A DNA stretch of 64,000 nucleotides from JANQIV01 sp050117315 (GTDB lineage: Bacteria > Bacteroidota > Ignavibacteria > Ignavibacteriales > Melioribacteraceae). Within the stretch, counting starts at the first letter, position 1, and each line of letters opens with the position of its first letter. The translations under genes and the position numbers were made by a program. A model generated the notes under the pieces. That model did not search any database. It had not been told where the DNA came from and saw nothing but the letters and a program-made list of their open reading frames with translations. This document shows, piece by piece, positions 9,053 to 18,049 of this stretch. The stretch covers positions 3,815 through 67,814 of the forward strand of contig JASFMY010000020.1 in NCBI GenBank assembly GCA_050117315.1, given 5' to 3'.

Positions 9053-9170
9053 TGTGTACGTTAACACAATTAGTTATTCACTTCTCACGATGCTAATAGA
9101 GGTTTATGAAAATTTGTTAATATAAATGAACTATCAAATTTTTTTTAAAAATAATCTGTGTACGTACACT
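9053..9170. promoter_or_regulatory. Operator-like sites before the second LacI gene
   Basis: Two sites resemble the palindrome at 7885. TGTGTACGTTAACACA (9053-9068) is imperfect, with TGTGT and ACACA arms. TGTGTACGTACACT (9157-9170) holds the exact 12-bp core GTGTACGTACAC. They are about 100 bp apart, a spacing that could allow looping by a LacI-family tetramer, though tetramerisation is not shown. Confidence 0.55.
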
Positions 9171-9242
9171 CAAGTGTAATATGTTGTCAAAAATAGAATT
9201 ATTTAAAAGTATTGATATTCTTGAAATTATGAGGAATTAGAA

Positions 9243-10295
9243 GTGGCTACTATCAAAGATATCGCAAAACTTGCTAATGTCTCTATTGGAACAGTAGATC
9301 GTGTAATACACAATCGTGGTTATGTCTCTCCTGATACTAAGAAAAGAGTTAAACAGGCCATTAAGACTTTAAACTACTCTCCTAATGTTTATGCTCGCCA
9401 ACTTAAATTAGCTAAAAAATATGAAATCGGTATTTTAATGCCCGAATTGCATCAGGATGCTAATTATTGGGAACAATCTGCCATTGGGATGCTCGAAGCC
9501 GGGAAGGAATTAGAATCTCAAAATATAAAATTAAAATTTTTTCATTTCGATCGCTATTCAGAGGCTTCCTTTAACGAAAAGTGTTCTCAAATACTGAAAG
9601 AAGATTTAGATGGTTTACTGATTGCTCCAGTTCTAATTAATCTTACTAAAGAATTTCTTTCTCGAATTCCTCGTAAAACTCCTTATATCTTTTTCGACTC
9701 GGATTTACCTGATACCAAGCGAATTACGTTTATTGGACAAGATGCTTATCAAAGCGGTATTTTAGCAGGAAAATTAATGAGAATACTGATTGATGATAGT
9801 GGAGATATTGCTATAATTCGTGTAATGCCAGAAGATTATCATATTAGTCAACGTACTTTAGGATTCCAAAGCTATTTTCAGGATAATAACATAAAAAATA
9901 ATATTCAAGTTTATGAATGGGCGGAAAGCCCTGATTTGAGTAGTATTAACGCATTATTAAACACAATTATAGACAACAAAAATTTTAAAGGGATATTTGT
10001 AACCAATGCATTAACATTTTTAGTTGCTTCTTATATGGAATTAAATAATAACCAAAATAAAATCAGAATTATAGGTTATGATTTAATAAAAGAAAATGTT
10101 GCTTTCTTAAATAAATCGGTAATTGATTTTTTAATCTGTCAATCTCCAATTGCACAAGGTTATCAGGGTATACAATTATTGTATAGGAAAGTCGTTTTAA
10201 ATCAAAATATTGATGATAAAATTATGATGCCAATAGATATTGTTACAAAAGAGAATATTGAGTTTTACAAATATGCATCCAGAAAAAATATGTAA
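9243..10295 (+). CDS. LacI-family transcriptional regulator (copy 2)
   Basis: 350 aa, GTG start, a close paralogue of 7986-9038. The first 40 codons and the last 60 are almost identical, and the middle, which forms the sugar pocket, is more diverged (for example ELHQDANYWEQSAIGM against ELTYDNNYWEEPEIGM). The same upstream sequence (TATGAGGAATTAGAAGTG) precedes both. With conserved DNA-binding helices and divergent pockets, both copies probably bind the same operators but sense different ligands. The stop is 37 nt before the second TonB receptor, so the two may be cotranscribed. It arose by tandem duplication including the promoter. Confidence 0.93.
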   Translation: MATIKDIAKLANVSIGTVDRVIHNRGYVSPDTKKRVKQAIKTLNYSPNVYARQLKLAKKYEIGILMPELHQDANYWEQSAIGMLEAGKELESQNIKLKFFHFDRYSEASFNEKCSQILKEDLDGLLIAPVLINLTKEFLSRIPRKTPYIFFDSDLPDTKRITFIGQDAYQSGILAGKLMRILIDDSGDIAIIRVMPEDYHISQRTLGFQSYFQDNNIKNNIQVYEWAESPDLSSINALLNTIIDNKNFKGIFVTNALTFLVASYMELNNNQNKIRIIGYDLIKENVAFLNKSVIDFLICQSPIAQGYQGIQLLYRKVVLNQNIDDKIMMPIDIVTKENIEFYKYASRKNM

Positions 10296-10332
10296 TTTAT
10301 TCTATTCACTTTTTATAGAAGGAGGAAGAATA

Positions 10333-13302
10333 ATGTACCAAAAACTACTATTTATCATGCTTTTTTTATTCTGTATGGTAAATCATCTTTTGGCAGTAAA
10401 TACTGGGAAAATTGCCGGAAGAGTTACCGATACAGAGACCGGATCAAACCTGCCTGCTGCAAATGTACTAATTGAGGGAACATCAATTGGTACAGCGACA
10501 GATTTAAACGGAAGATTTATCATTCCGGGAGTTCAACCTGGTACCTATCAATTAACAATTAGTTATGTTGGCTACAAAAAAAAGACGATGAGCGTAACGG
10601 TGCCAGATGGAAATAAAATAGTTGAAATCAAATGCGAGTTGGAACATGAAACCATTAGTGGAGAAACTGTTGTGATAACCGCACAGGCGGAAGGACAACA
10701 GGCGGCCATTAACCAGCAGCTTAGATCCAACAATATAAAAAATGTTATTTCCGCTGAACGTATACAAGAAATACCTGAGGTCAGCGCTGCAGAAGCTGTT
10801 GGCCGTTTACCAGGGATTTCACTTAAGGATGATAAAATGGTGATCCGGGGATTATCACCACACTATAACCAGATCCAGATTGATGGATTTGATATGGCTT
10901 CCACAGATGATACTACGCGGAGCAGTGGTTTGGGAATGATTTCCCAATATATGCTTGGCGGTATAGAAGTAACCAAATCCGCCATGGCGGATAACGAAGC
11001 AAATGTGATTGGTGCTACGGTTAATTTGATTTTGAAAGAAGCACCGGACGAACCCACCTTGAATGTATTGCTTGAAAATGGCTACAATGATGTTAGTGAT
11101 TCTTACGAAAATCCTAAAATTATTATAAATGGAAGTAAACGCTTTTATAACAATTTAATTGGTGTCTTCGGTCAATTGACATATGAGAATGGACATACTG
11201 GTACGGATGAGATGACAGCGGTTTATGCTGAGTACTTTGATGATGATGCTGGAAAAAATAAAACAGTAGTAGATAGAATGGACCTGCTGGATGTTAACGA
11301 TCATATGAAATATCGTCTTGGGGCTTCCCTGCTAACGGATTATACAACAAATACAACCAAAATTAAATTCAGCAATTTTTTTAGCTCAAGAGAATCTGAG
11401 AAATTAACGCGTTCTGCAACATTTGACGACGGAATTTCACATAATCTTGAATTCAATAAAGAAAATATTACCATCCTGAATAATTCCTTAAAAATAGAGC
11501 AATACATCGGTGATTATAAATTAAGTGGCAGTGTTGCTTATGCCTATGCCAAAAATGAATCTCCTCTTGGAGTTTCAACCGGGATGTGGGATAATAATGG
11601 AATAATGGATGACGCTGCTTATTTTGATGCCCCTCCGATCGAAATACCTAAATTAGGTACTGTTGACTTTCATCTTGAAGAATCCTCAATAGGAGAAATT
11701 AGGGAGAAAACCCACAATTCTGAAAACAGCCAGCTCTCCTTCAACTTTGATATTGAGAGACAATTTGAAATTACAAATTGGATGGGACTTAATATTCAAA
11801 TGGGAGCTATGTATAAACATCAGTCCAAGGAGTATGATTATAATGAAGGTTTCATATCCTTTAATCAGGAACAAGACTGGAGAGGGTTAATGCAAGCATT
11901 GGCTGCCGCCGATATTCCATGGTTGCCCAATACAGTGGCTGAATTTCGAGCGGAACCTTCCCATAATCCATCCCCCTTTTTCGCGGGCACTTTAGTAGTA
12001 GATCCTGATTATGAAGAAGATGATCTTCTGTTAGGTGATTATGATCTCAAAGAAATGCCTGATAAAGACAGGGTGCTTTACCTGCTTGATTTTGCCAAAT
12101 CAAAAAATTATTATTTTCAACAAAATTCCCTGTCCTATCAAACTGATTATCATGGTACAGAAGATTACACCGGTGCTTATATAATGCCCCAGATCGATCT
12201 TTTGGGAAAACTTACTCTTAATCTCGGTATTCGTTATGAACGCAATGAGACTGACTATACAGCTTGGCGCTTACCTCTGGTCGCATTTGAAAGCCCAACG
12301 ACTCCTTGGACAGAAATAGCCAATTATTATGTGGACCGCAAACGAAAAAATGAGTTTTTACTGCCAATGCTCCACGCCATTTACAGACCGTTTGATTGGT
12401 TTAGTGTTAAAGCAAGTTATACACATACGTTATCACGTCCAAAGTTTCAAGATTTCATTCCCAGGTGGCGAATCAATCAAAATACTATCGTATATAATGA
12501 TCCCTATCTGAAACCTGCGCTCGCTGAGAATATTGATCTTTATCTTTCTTTTCATGAAGCAAAATTGGGTCTTTTTACAATAGGAGGTTTCCATAAAAAT
12601 ATTAAAGATCTTGTATTTAAGCACGGTGAAATCCCTCTTAGCCAGGTGGGAAGTGCAGCCGAACTGACGGAAATGTTTGATGGGTTGCCTGGAAATGAGG
12701 CTGTTAATAAGAGAATGAACTGGACTATGAATAGTTCTGAAGCTGCCTATGTAAATGGAATAGAACTGGAATGGCAGACTAGCTTTTGGTATTTACCCGG
12801 TTTGCTTAAAGGCCTGGTTTTAAATGTGAATTTTACAAAACAAAGTTCAGAGGCAAAATATCCGAGGGTTGATAAATCGGAGATTATTACCGGGTATGAT
12901 ACAACATATATATTTGGCCAAATTAGAATTACACCTAAAACTGAAACAGTTTATGCAGATACTTTTTATACCCGCCGCATGATTGACCAGGCGAATGAGA
13001 TTTTTAACATAGCCATCGGATATGATTATATGGGATTTTCTATCCGGGCTTCCATGAAATTTACAGACGATTTATTTCAAAGAGCCGAATACCATGAAGT
13101 TTATAATGAGAATACTAAGGAACGTTATAATTATGATATAGCCATTCGTCAGGTGCTTCCACTTGATGGATTAAACGCCTATTGTAATATCACAAATATA
13201 GGGCGGTCAAGATATATCCAAATCAATAATGGCTCAGGGAATTCAACAATTGAAAGATATGGAGGTATCGGCCTTGCATTTGGACTGAGATACAAGCTAT
13301 AA
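10333..13302 (+). CDS. TonB-dependent receptor with carboxypeptidase-regulatory-like domain (second cassette)
   Basis: The frame is open from 10240 inside the LacI gene, but AAGGAGGAAG lies 8 nt before the ATG at 10333, giving MYQKLLFIMLFLFCMVNHLL, a signal peptide, and a 989-aa protein. Order: CarboxypepD_reg-like domain (about residues 22-105, GKIAGRVTDTETGS onward), plug (about 120-235, AVGRLPGISLKDDKMVIRG), then a beta-barrel ending LAFGLRYKL. It shares the plug wording of the receptor at 226 (AESVGRLPGIS / AEAVGRLPGIS) but is a distinct paralogue. No SusD homologue is nearby; a T9SS beta-helix protein follows, as in the first cassette. It is predicted to carry oligosaccharides across the outer membrane under LacI control. 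Confidence 0.93.
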   Translation: MYQKLLFIMLFLFCMVNHLLAVNTGKIAGRVTDTETGSNLPAANVLIEGTSIGTATDLNGRFIIPGVQPGTYQLTISYVGYKKKTMSVTVPDGNKIVEIKCELEHETISGETVVITAQAEGQQAAINQQLRSNNIKNVISAERIQEIPEVSAAEAVGRLPGISLKDDKMVIRGLSPHYNQIQIDGFDMASTDDTTRSSGLGMISQYMLGGIEVTKSAMADNEANVIGATVNLILKEAPDEPTLNVLLENGYNDVSDSYENPKIIINGSKRFYNNLIGVFGQLTYENGHTGTDEMTAVYAEYFDDDAGKNKTVVDRMDLLDVNDHMKYRLGASLLTDYTTNTTKIKFSNFFSSRESEKLTRSATFDDGISHNLEFNKENITILNNSLKIEQYIGDYKLSGSVAYAYAKNESPLGVSTGMWDNNGIMDDAAYFDAPPIEIPKLGTVDFHLEESSIGEIREKTHNSENSQLSFNFDIERQFEITNWMGLNIQMGAMYKHQSKEYDYNEGFISFNQEQDWRGLMQALAAADIPWLPNTVAEFRAEPSHNPSPFFAGTLVVDPDYEEDDLLLGDYDLKEMPDKDRVLYLLDFAKSKNYYFQQNSLSYQTDYHGTEDYTGAYIMPQIDLLGKLTLNLGIRYERNETDYTAWRLPLVAFESPTTPWTEIANYYVDRKRKNEFLLPMLHAIYRPFDWFSVKASYTHTLSRPKFQDFIPRWRINQNTIVYNDPYLKPALAENIDLYLSFHEAKLGLFTIGGFHKNIKDLVFKHGEIPLSQVGSAAELTEMFDGLPGNEAVNKRMNWTMNSSEAAYVNGIELEWQTSFWYLPGLLKGLVLNVNFTKQSSEAKYPRVDKSEIITGYDTTYIFGQIRITPKTETVYADTFYTRRMIDQANEIFNIAIGYDYMGFSIRASMKFTDDLFQRAEYHEVYNENTKERYNYDIAIRQVLPLDGLNAYCNITNIGRSRYIQINNGSGNSTIERYGGIGLAFGLRYKL

Positions 13303-13323
13303 CTTAACTAATTGGAGGGAAAA

Positions 13324-13341
13324 ATGAAAAGAGGACCATAG
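13324..13341 (+). other. Five-codon open frame between receptor and beta-helix gene
   Basis: ATG AAA AGA GGA CCA TAG (MKRGP) follows a good Shine-Dalgarno sequence (GGAGGG, about 13313-13318). It ends in a Pro-stop, a context that slows termination in some bacteria. It could be a tiny upstream frame or leftover start of a lost gene; nothing further supports function. Confidence 0.25.
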
Positions 13342-13402
13342 TCAGGATTTCTTGTATGTTTCAATTAAAAAATAAAATTAATCTATTTAGTTAGGAGGAG
13401 TT

Positions 13403-15172
13403 ATGAAAAAAAAGTTAATTACTTTGTTAGTATTATCTTTTGTATTAACGAGCGGACATCTGTTTGCTCAGATAGAGACACCATCGGAACCTACTATTCT
13501 TCAGGGAGATACACTTCTGGTATTTCCTACATGGAATGACTCAAAATGGGATGCGATAAACAAGTGGATATCTTATGGAGGCAAGCTTGATTCAGCGGGT
13601 ACACCTGTCAATGTATACATGTTAGCAAACAATGAAACATATGCAGTATCTCACGAAATTGTTACAGAGCGCCCTCTAAGCATCTGTGCACAACAAAAAC
13701 CCGATGCAGAAAATGCGCCTCCTTTGGTTGTCGCTGCTACTGATCTTAACAACGAATTTCCATCCAATATTATACAAAATAACGGCCCTGTAACAGTAAG
13801 GAATATTTACTTTTGTGGAGCAGATATTGAGGAACCTGTACTGGGAGCAGCCGCGCAAGCAAGCTACATAATCCAAACTACACAGGATGGTTCTACAAAT
13901 ATTGTTGACGGTTGCTATTTTGAATGGATGGGAGGCGATGGAGCCGCTTTCAGCACCGGAGCAATTGATGTAAATATAACTTTTACCAACAATATGGTTT
14001 TTAACAATGGTGGTAATGGAGGGACTGCCTGGTATGGCAACTGGAGTGGTTACTCAGTAAATATGGGCAATAATAATACCGGTGACATTGTCATGAGAAA
14101 TAATACGTCATTGAACTGTTCCGGTCCGTTCTTTATCAATTACGGGGGCGTGCAAAAAAGCGTGGTTATAGAGCATAATACAGTCATTAATAATGCAATT
14201 TATTGTTTTTTCAACTCAGCCTGGACCAATGCTGAATTTAAGAGTAATATTTTTTACAATTGTGGCGTCCAAGGTTATGATATCCAGATGTTGCAAGTGG
14301 CTAGTGATAGTTTGTTAAACTGGGGTATTGTATATGTTGATACTTTGTCAACTGCGGGTGTCGACACAGTTTATGCAGCCCAGCAAGGTGTTGGTATTAC
14401 AGAGGTAGAACCCCTTCGTAAAATTTCCCTGGTGGACAATTATTATGGTTGGTCCAGTGAAATAAAGGATTATTGGAATAGCGCTGATTCTCTTAAAGAA
14501 CAAGTGTGGATGAATTCACGCGTACAGGGAATGTTCGATGATGATGCTAGCTATCCACTTTTTACTGAAAGCGGTACTTTTTCAGAAGATGAATATGGTG
14601 AGCCTCAATTTATTGGCGGATATGGCGGCGCAGCAACCATGGATTCACTTGTTTCCTGGCTGGTAAATGTCGTTGGGGGTGTTGGAACATCACCTACACG
14701 TTATTATTATACTCCGGGAGAAGGAGACCCTCAGCCTAATCCCGCAATGGTTTGGCCATTGGGTTATAATTTGGCTGTTGGCAATAGCGCATTGGTAGGA
14801 ACGGACGGCAAACCGCTTGGCGATTTGAACTGGTATCCGGAATACGCTGAAAGATGGGACCCTGGTTTAGTAACAACCGGCGTTGAAACAATCAACGCTT
14901 CTATACCTGACAAGTACAAATTGGGTCAAAATTATCCAAATCCATTTAATCCTACAACTAAAATTGAATTTTCACTTCCTCAAAGTGGAAATGTTTCATT
15001 GAAAGTATTCAATATTTTAGGTCAAGAAGTAGCAACTTTAGTAAAGGAACAAATGAATGCTGGTACATATAAAGTAGATTTTGATGCTTCAAACCTGACA
15101 AGTGGAGTCTATGTTTACAGGCTTGAAACAGCGAATTATTCAGTATCTAAGAAAATGCTTCTTGTGAAGTAA
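13403..15172 (+). CDS. Secreted beta-helix protein with T9SS sorting domain (second cassette)
   Basis: 589 aa with a signal peptide (MKKKLITLLVLSFVLTSGHL, cleaved near LFAQ), a parallel beta-helix region (about 60-330) with turns such as VTVRNIYFCG, INVTFTNNMVF-type strands and VVIEHNTVINN, and a T9SS sorting domain from about residue 507 (QNYPNPFNPTT to KKMLLVK). Strong GGAGGAG precedes the ATG. It is a distant homologue of 3339-5075 and 5363-7069 (shared KDYW, MNSR..MF and GDLNW/GDLTW blocks) and occupies the same place downstream of a TonB receptor. That repeated pairing suggests receptor and secreted protein act on the same glycan. Enzyme or binding function cannot be told from sequence. 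Confidence 0.84.
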   Translation: MKKKLITLLVLSFVLTSGHLFAQIETPSEPTILQGDTLLVFPTWNDSKWDAINKWISYGGKLDSAGTPVNVYMLANNETYAVSHEIVTERPLSICAQQKPDAENAPPLVVAATDLNNEFPSNIIQNNGPVTVRNIYFCGADIEEPVLGAAAQASYIIQTTQDGSTNIVDGCYFEWMGGDGAAFSTGAIDVNITFTNNMVFNNGGNGGTAWYGNWSGYSVNMGNNNTGDIVMRNNTSLNCSGPFFINYGGVQKSVVIEHNTVINNAIYCFFNSAWTNAEFKSNIFYNCGVQGYDIQMLQVASDSLLNWGIVYVDTLSTAGVDTVYAAQQGVGITEVEPLRKISLVDNYYGWSSEIKDYWNSADSLKEQVWMNSRVQGMFDDDASYPLFTESGTFSEDEYGEPQFIGGYGGAATMDSLVSWLVNVVGGVGTSPTRYYYTPGEGDPQPNPAMVWPLGYNLAVGNSALVGTDGKPLGDLNWYPEYAERWDPGLVTTGVETINASIPDKYKLGQNYPNPFNPTTKIEFSLPQSGNVSLKVFNILGQEVATLVKEQMNAGTYKVDFDASNLTSGVYVYRLETANYSVSKKMLLVK

Positions 15173-15193
15173 ACGATGCCTGATATAAAATTC

Positions 15194-15226
15194 AAAAAGC
15201 GGTTCATTATTTGAATCGCTTTTTTT
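15194..15226 (+). terminator. Rho-independent terminator
   Basis: AAAAAGCG-GTTC pairs with GAAT-CGCTTTTT around a short AT loop and ends in a T-run, 21 nt after the stop of the beta-helix gene. It separates the receptor cassette from the arabinosidase run. Confidence 0.8.
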
Positions 15227-15242
15227 AAGATTGTTAAATAAA

Positions 15243-18026
15243 ATGAATATTAAACACTACAATCCATATCTAATAAAAAAATATTTCGACTCCATGGAAG
15301 TTATATTGAGCCACTATTTTAAAAAGGCCCGATCAATCATATTCAGTTTCTTATTTATAATTTTTGTGGTAACAAACGTGAATTTAGCTACAGATTTTAA
15401 GGCAAAACCATTTAAGCTGGACCAGGTGAAACTGCTTGACGGTATGTTTAAACAAGCCATGGAAAGAGATAGGGCTTATCTTCTTGAACTTGATCCCGAC
15501 AGGCTGCTTTCGGATTATTTAAACGAAGCCGGATTAATTCCCAAAGGTGTTCGTTATGGAGGCTGGGAATCGACCGGATTAAACGGGCATTCTCTTGGAC
15601 ACTATCTTTCTGCCTGCGCGATGATGTACAAAGCGTCAGGTGATGAGCAGTTTTTAGAGCGAGTGAACTATATTGTTGATGAACTGGAACAGGTTCAACT
15701 CGCAAATGGAAATGGCTATGTTGGCGCTGTCCCAGATGGTTTGAAGATCTTTAACGAAATATCTCAGGGCGTAATAAATGTACCCGGTGGTTTTGAACTG
15801 AATGGCGGCTGGGTGCCATGGTACAATATCCACAAAGCCTACGCCGGAGTAAGGGATGCTTATTTATATTGTGATAATGAAAAAGCAAAACAGATTTTAA
15901 TCGGGATGACCGATTGGGCTGACCAGGTTACAAAATCGCTCTCAAATACTCAAATGCAAAAAATGCTGGAATGCGAGCAGGGTGGTATGTATGAGATATT
16001 TGCAGATGTTTATGGTTTCACTAATGAATCGAAATACTTCGATTTGGCAAAGCGGTTTTATCATGAAAGTATAATGAATCCGTTAGCAAACAAATTTGAT
16101 CAATTGGCTGGATTCCATGCTAATACACAAATACCCAAGGTGATTGGTGCTGCTAGAATATATGAATTAACTGAAGATCAACAGAATAAAACTATTGCCG
16201 AATTCTTTTGGGATAGTGTGGTTAAGCATCATTCGTATGTTAATGGCGGCAACAGCGAGAATGAATGGTTTGGTGAACGCGATATAATTGCTGCCCACAT
16301 GGGAACAGGAGCAATGTCTGAAACATGCAATACCTACAATATGCTGAAGCTTACTAGGCATTTATTTTCATGGAGTGCTGAAGTTGAAAAAATGGATTAT
16401 TATGAACGGGCATTGTACAACCACATTCTTATGTCCATTAATCCTGAAAATGGGTGTACCACCTACAAATGTGGTCTCTACGGACCTTATATTCAACGTT
16501 TCAGTAGTAAAACAAATTCATTTTGGTGCTGCACTGGTTCCGGCATGGAAAATCATTCAAAATATGGTAATACTATATACTATCACAATGAAGAAGGAGT
16601 ATTTGTAAACCTGTTTATCCCTTCCATTTTAACATGGGAAGAAAAGAACATCAGCATTACTATGAATACAAATTTTCCCGATGATGATATAATTCATCTT
16701 ACAGTAAATTGTAGTGGTGCAGTAAACATGCCTATTTATTTCCGATATCCAGGCTGGGCAAAAAAAGGATTAGCCATTGAAATAAACAGTGAGAAATTCA
16801 ATTATCAAAATTCACCCGGCAGTTATATTCAAATAGAGCGTACATGGCAAGATGGAGATAAAATTGATATTCAAATACCCATGTCGCTCAGTATTGATAA
16901 AGCGCCGGATAATGAGCAGCGAATTGCATTTTTCTATGGGCCGGTACTTTTGGCTGGTATTTTTGATGGGCAAAGCCCGGTTGGCGGATATTATGATTCG
17001 CCCACAGGCTATCGCGCAGAAGATATCACTGTTCCCATACTCTTCGAGATTAATAGGCCATTTCCCGAATGGATCGAAGCGGTTCCGGACAAGGATTGCA
17101 CTTTCAGAATTTTTAACATGGGGTCTGAAAACGATATTACACTTATTCCTGTTTTTAGAACTCATTTTAACGTATACACAGCCTACTGGGATGTTTATGA
17201 TTCGTTACCGGAAGAACAATCTGAACCAATCTGGACAGGTGAACATTATACATTCGACGGCACTGATGATTACATAGCATTGTCAGATAATATTACTCAG
17301 GAAATGGTTGACTTTACGATATTGACAAAAGTCCTGGTCAAAAGCAGCAATGCCTGGCAACGGATATTCGATTTCGGAAACAGTGTCTCAATGAATATGT
17401 TTCTCACACCATCAAGCGGGTATGATATGCGTTTTTGTATCACCACTGGCGGCGCTGAAGCAGAGCAACGGCTTATTTATGATACACCGTTGAGTCTGAA
17501 TACATGGCATAGTATTATTGTAAGGCTTGAAGGTAGTCAGGGTACGTTATTTTTAAATGGTGAAAAAGTCGCGGAAAATAGTTCTATGGATTTTAATCCG
17601 ATAATGTTTGGACCAACCAGTAATAACTGGCTTGGGCGCTCACAATACCCGGCTGATCCGTATTTTGAAGGTGAAATCAGTGATTTTCAAATTTACAATC
17701 GGGCGTTGAGTGATTCTGAAATCGAAGTTGTTACGGATGTGGACGGGGATAATTCTTTTCCTAAAGACTTTAGGCTGGAAAACAACTATCCAAATCCGTT
17801 CAACGGTCAGACAAATATTTATTATGCTTTACCAAAGAAGGAAAAAGTTGTCCTAACAGTTTACGATATGTTGGGCAGAGTGATTAAGACGCTTGTAAAT
17901 AAAGTAGAAGAACCAGGTTACTATTCTGTTACTTTTGATGCCAATAATATTTCAAGCGGCATCTACTTTTACAATCTTAACGCAGGTTCGTTTTCAGAAA
18001 CCAAGAAGTTAGTTTTGCTGCGATAG
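15243..18026 (+). CDS. GH127/GH146-type beta-L-arabinofuranosidase with LamG and T9SS domains
   Basis: Predicted to remove beta-linked L-arabinofuranose, as found on hydroxyproline-linked arabino-oligosaccharides and some pectin side chains. The start is uncertain: 15243 or 15294 (MEVILSHYFKKA), both leading into a signal peptide (IIFSFLFIIFVV); neither has a clear ribosome binding site. The (alpha/alpha)6 catalytic domain spans about residues 50-560 (LLDGMFKQAMERDRAYLL; GGWESTGLNGHSLGHYLS). The family's zinc-thiolate site is visible: MSETCNTYN (Glu, Cys, near 359) and FWCCTGSGMENH (Cys-Cys, near 429), where a Cys is the known nucleophile. NEWFGERD holds a candidate acid/base Glu. Next come a LamG/concanavalin-like sandwich (about 670-840) and a T9SS sorting domain (from about 845, NNYPNPFNGQT). 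It heads a same-strand glycosidase run. Confidence 0.88.
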   Translation: MNIKHYNPYLIKKYFDSMEVILSHYFKKARSIIFSFLFIIFVVTNVNLATDFKAKPFKLDQVKLLDGMFKQAMERDRAYLLELDPDRLLSDYLNEAGLIPKGVRYGGWESTGLNGHSLGHYLSACAMMYKASGDEQFLERVNYIVDELEQVQLANGNGYVGAVPDGLKIFNEISQGVINVPGGFELNGGWVPWYNIHKAYAGVRDAYLYCDNEKAKQILIGMTDWADQVTKSLSNTQMQKMLECEQGGMYEIFADVYGFTNESKYFDLAKRFYHESIMNPLANKFDQLAGFHANTQIPKVIGAARIYELTEDQQNKTIAEFFWDSVVKHHSYVNGGNSENEWFGERDIIAAHMGTGAMSETCNTYNMLKLTRHLFSWSAEVEKMDYYERALYNHILMSINPENGCTTYKCGLYGPYIQRFSSKTNSFWCCTGSGMENHSKYGNTIYYHNEEGVFVNLFIPSILTWEEKNISITMNTNFPDDDIIHLTVNCSGAVNMPIYFRYPGWAKKGLAIEINSEKFNYQNSPGSYIQIERTWQDGDKIDIQIPMSLSIDKAPDNEQRIAFFYGPVLLAGIFDGQSPVGGYYDSPTGYRAEDITVPILFEINRPFPEWIEAVPDKDCTFRIFNMGSENDITLIPVFRTHFNVYTAYWDVYDSLPEEQSEPIWTGEHYTFDGTDDYIALSDNITQEMVDFTILTKVLVKSSNAWQRIFDFGNSVSMNMFLTPSSGYDMRFCITTGGAEAEQRLIYDTPLSLNTWHSIIVRLEGSQGTLFLNGEKVAENSSMDFNPIMFGPTSNNWLGRSQYPADPYFEGEISDFQIYNRALSDSEIEVVTDVDGDNSFPKDFRLENNYPNPFNGQTNIYYALPKKEKVVLTVYDMLGRVIKTLVNKVEEPGYYSVTFDANNISSGIYFYNLNAGSFSETKKLVLLR

Positions 18027-18049
18027 TTTAAAACTGTGGAGTTAGTTAA

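Noticed and set aside
226..15172. A canonical SusC/SusD pair
   Set aside because: No SusD-like lipoprotein is encoded next to either receptor; neighbours are T9SS beta-helix proteins.
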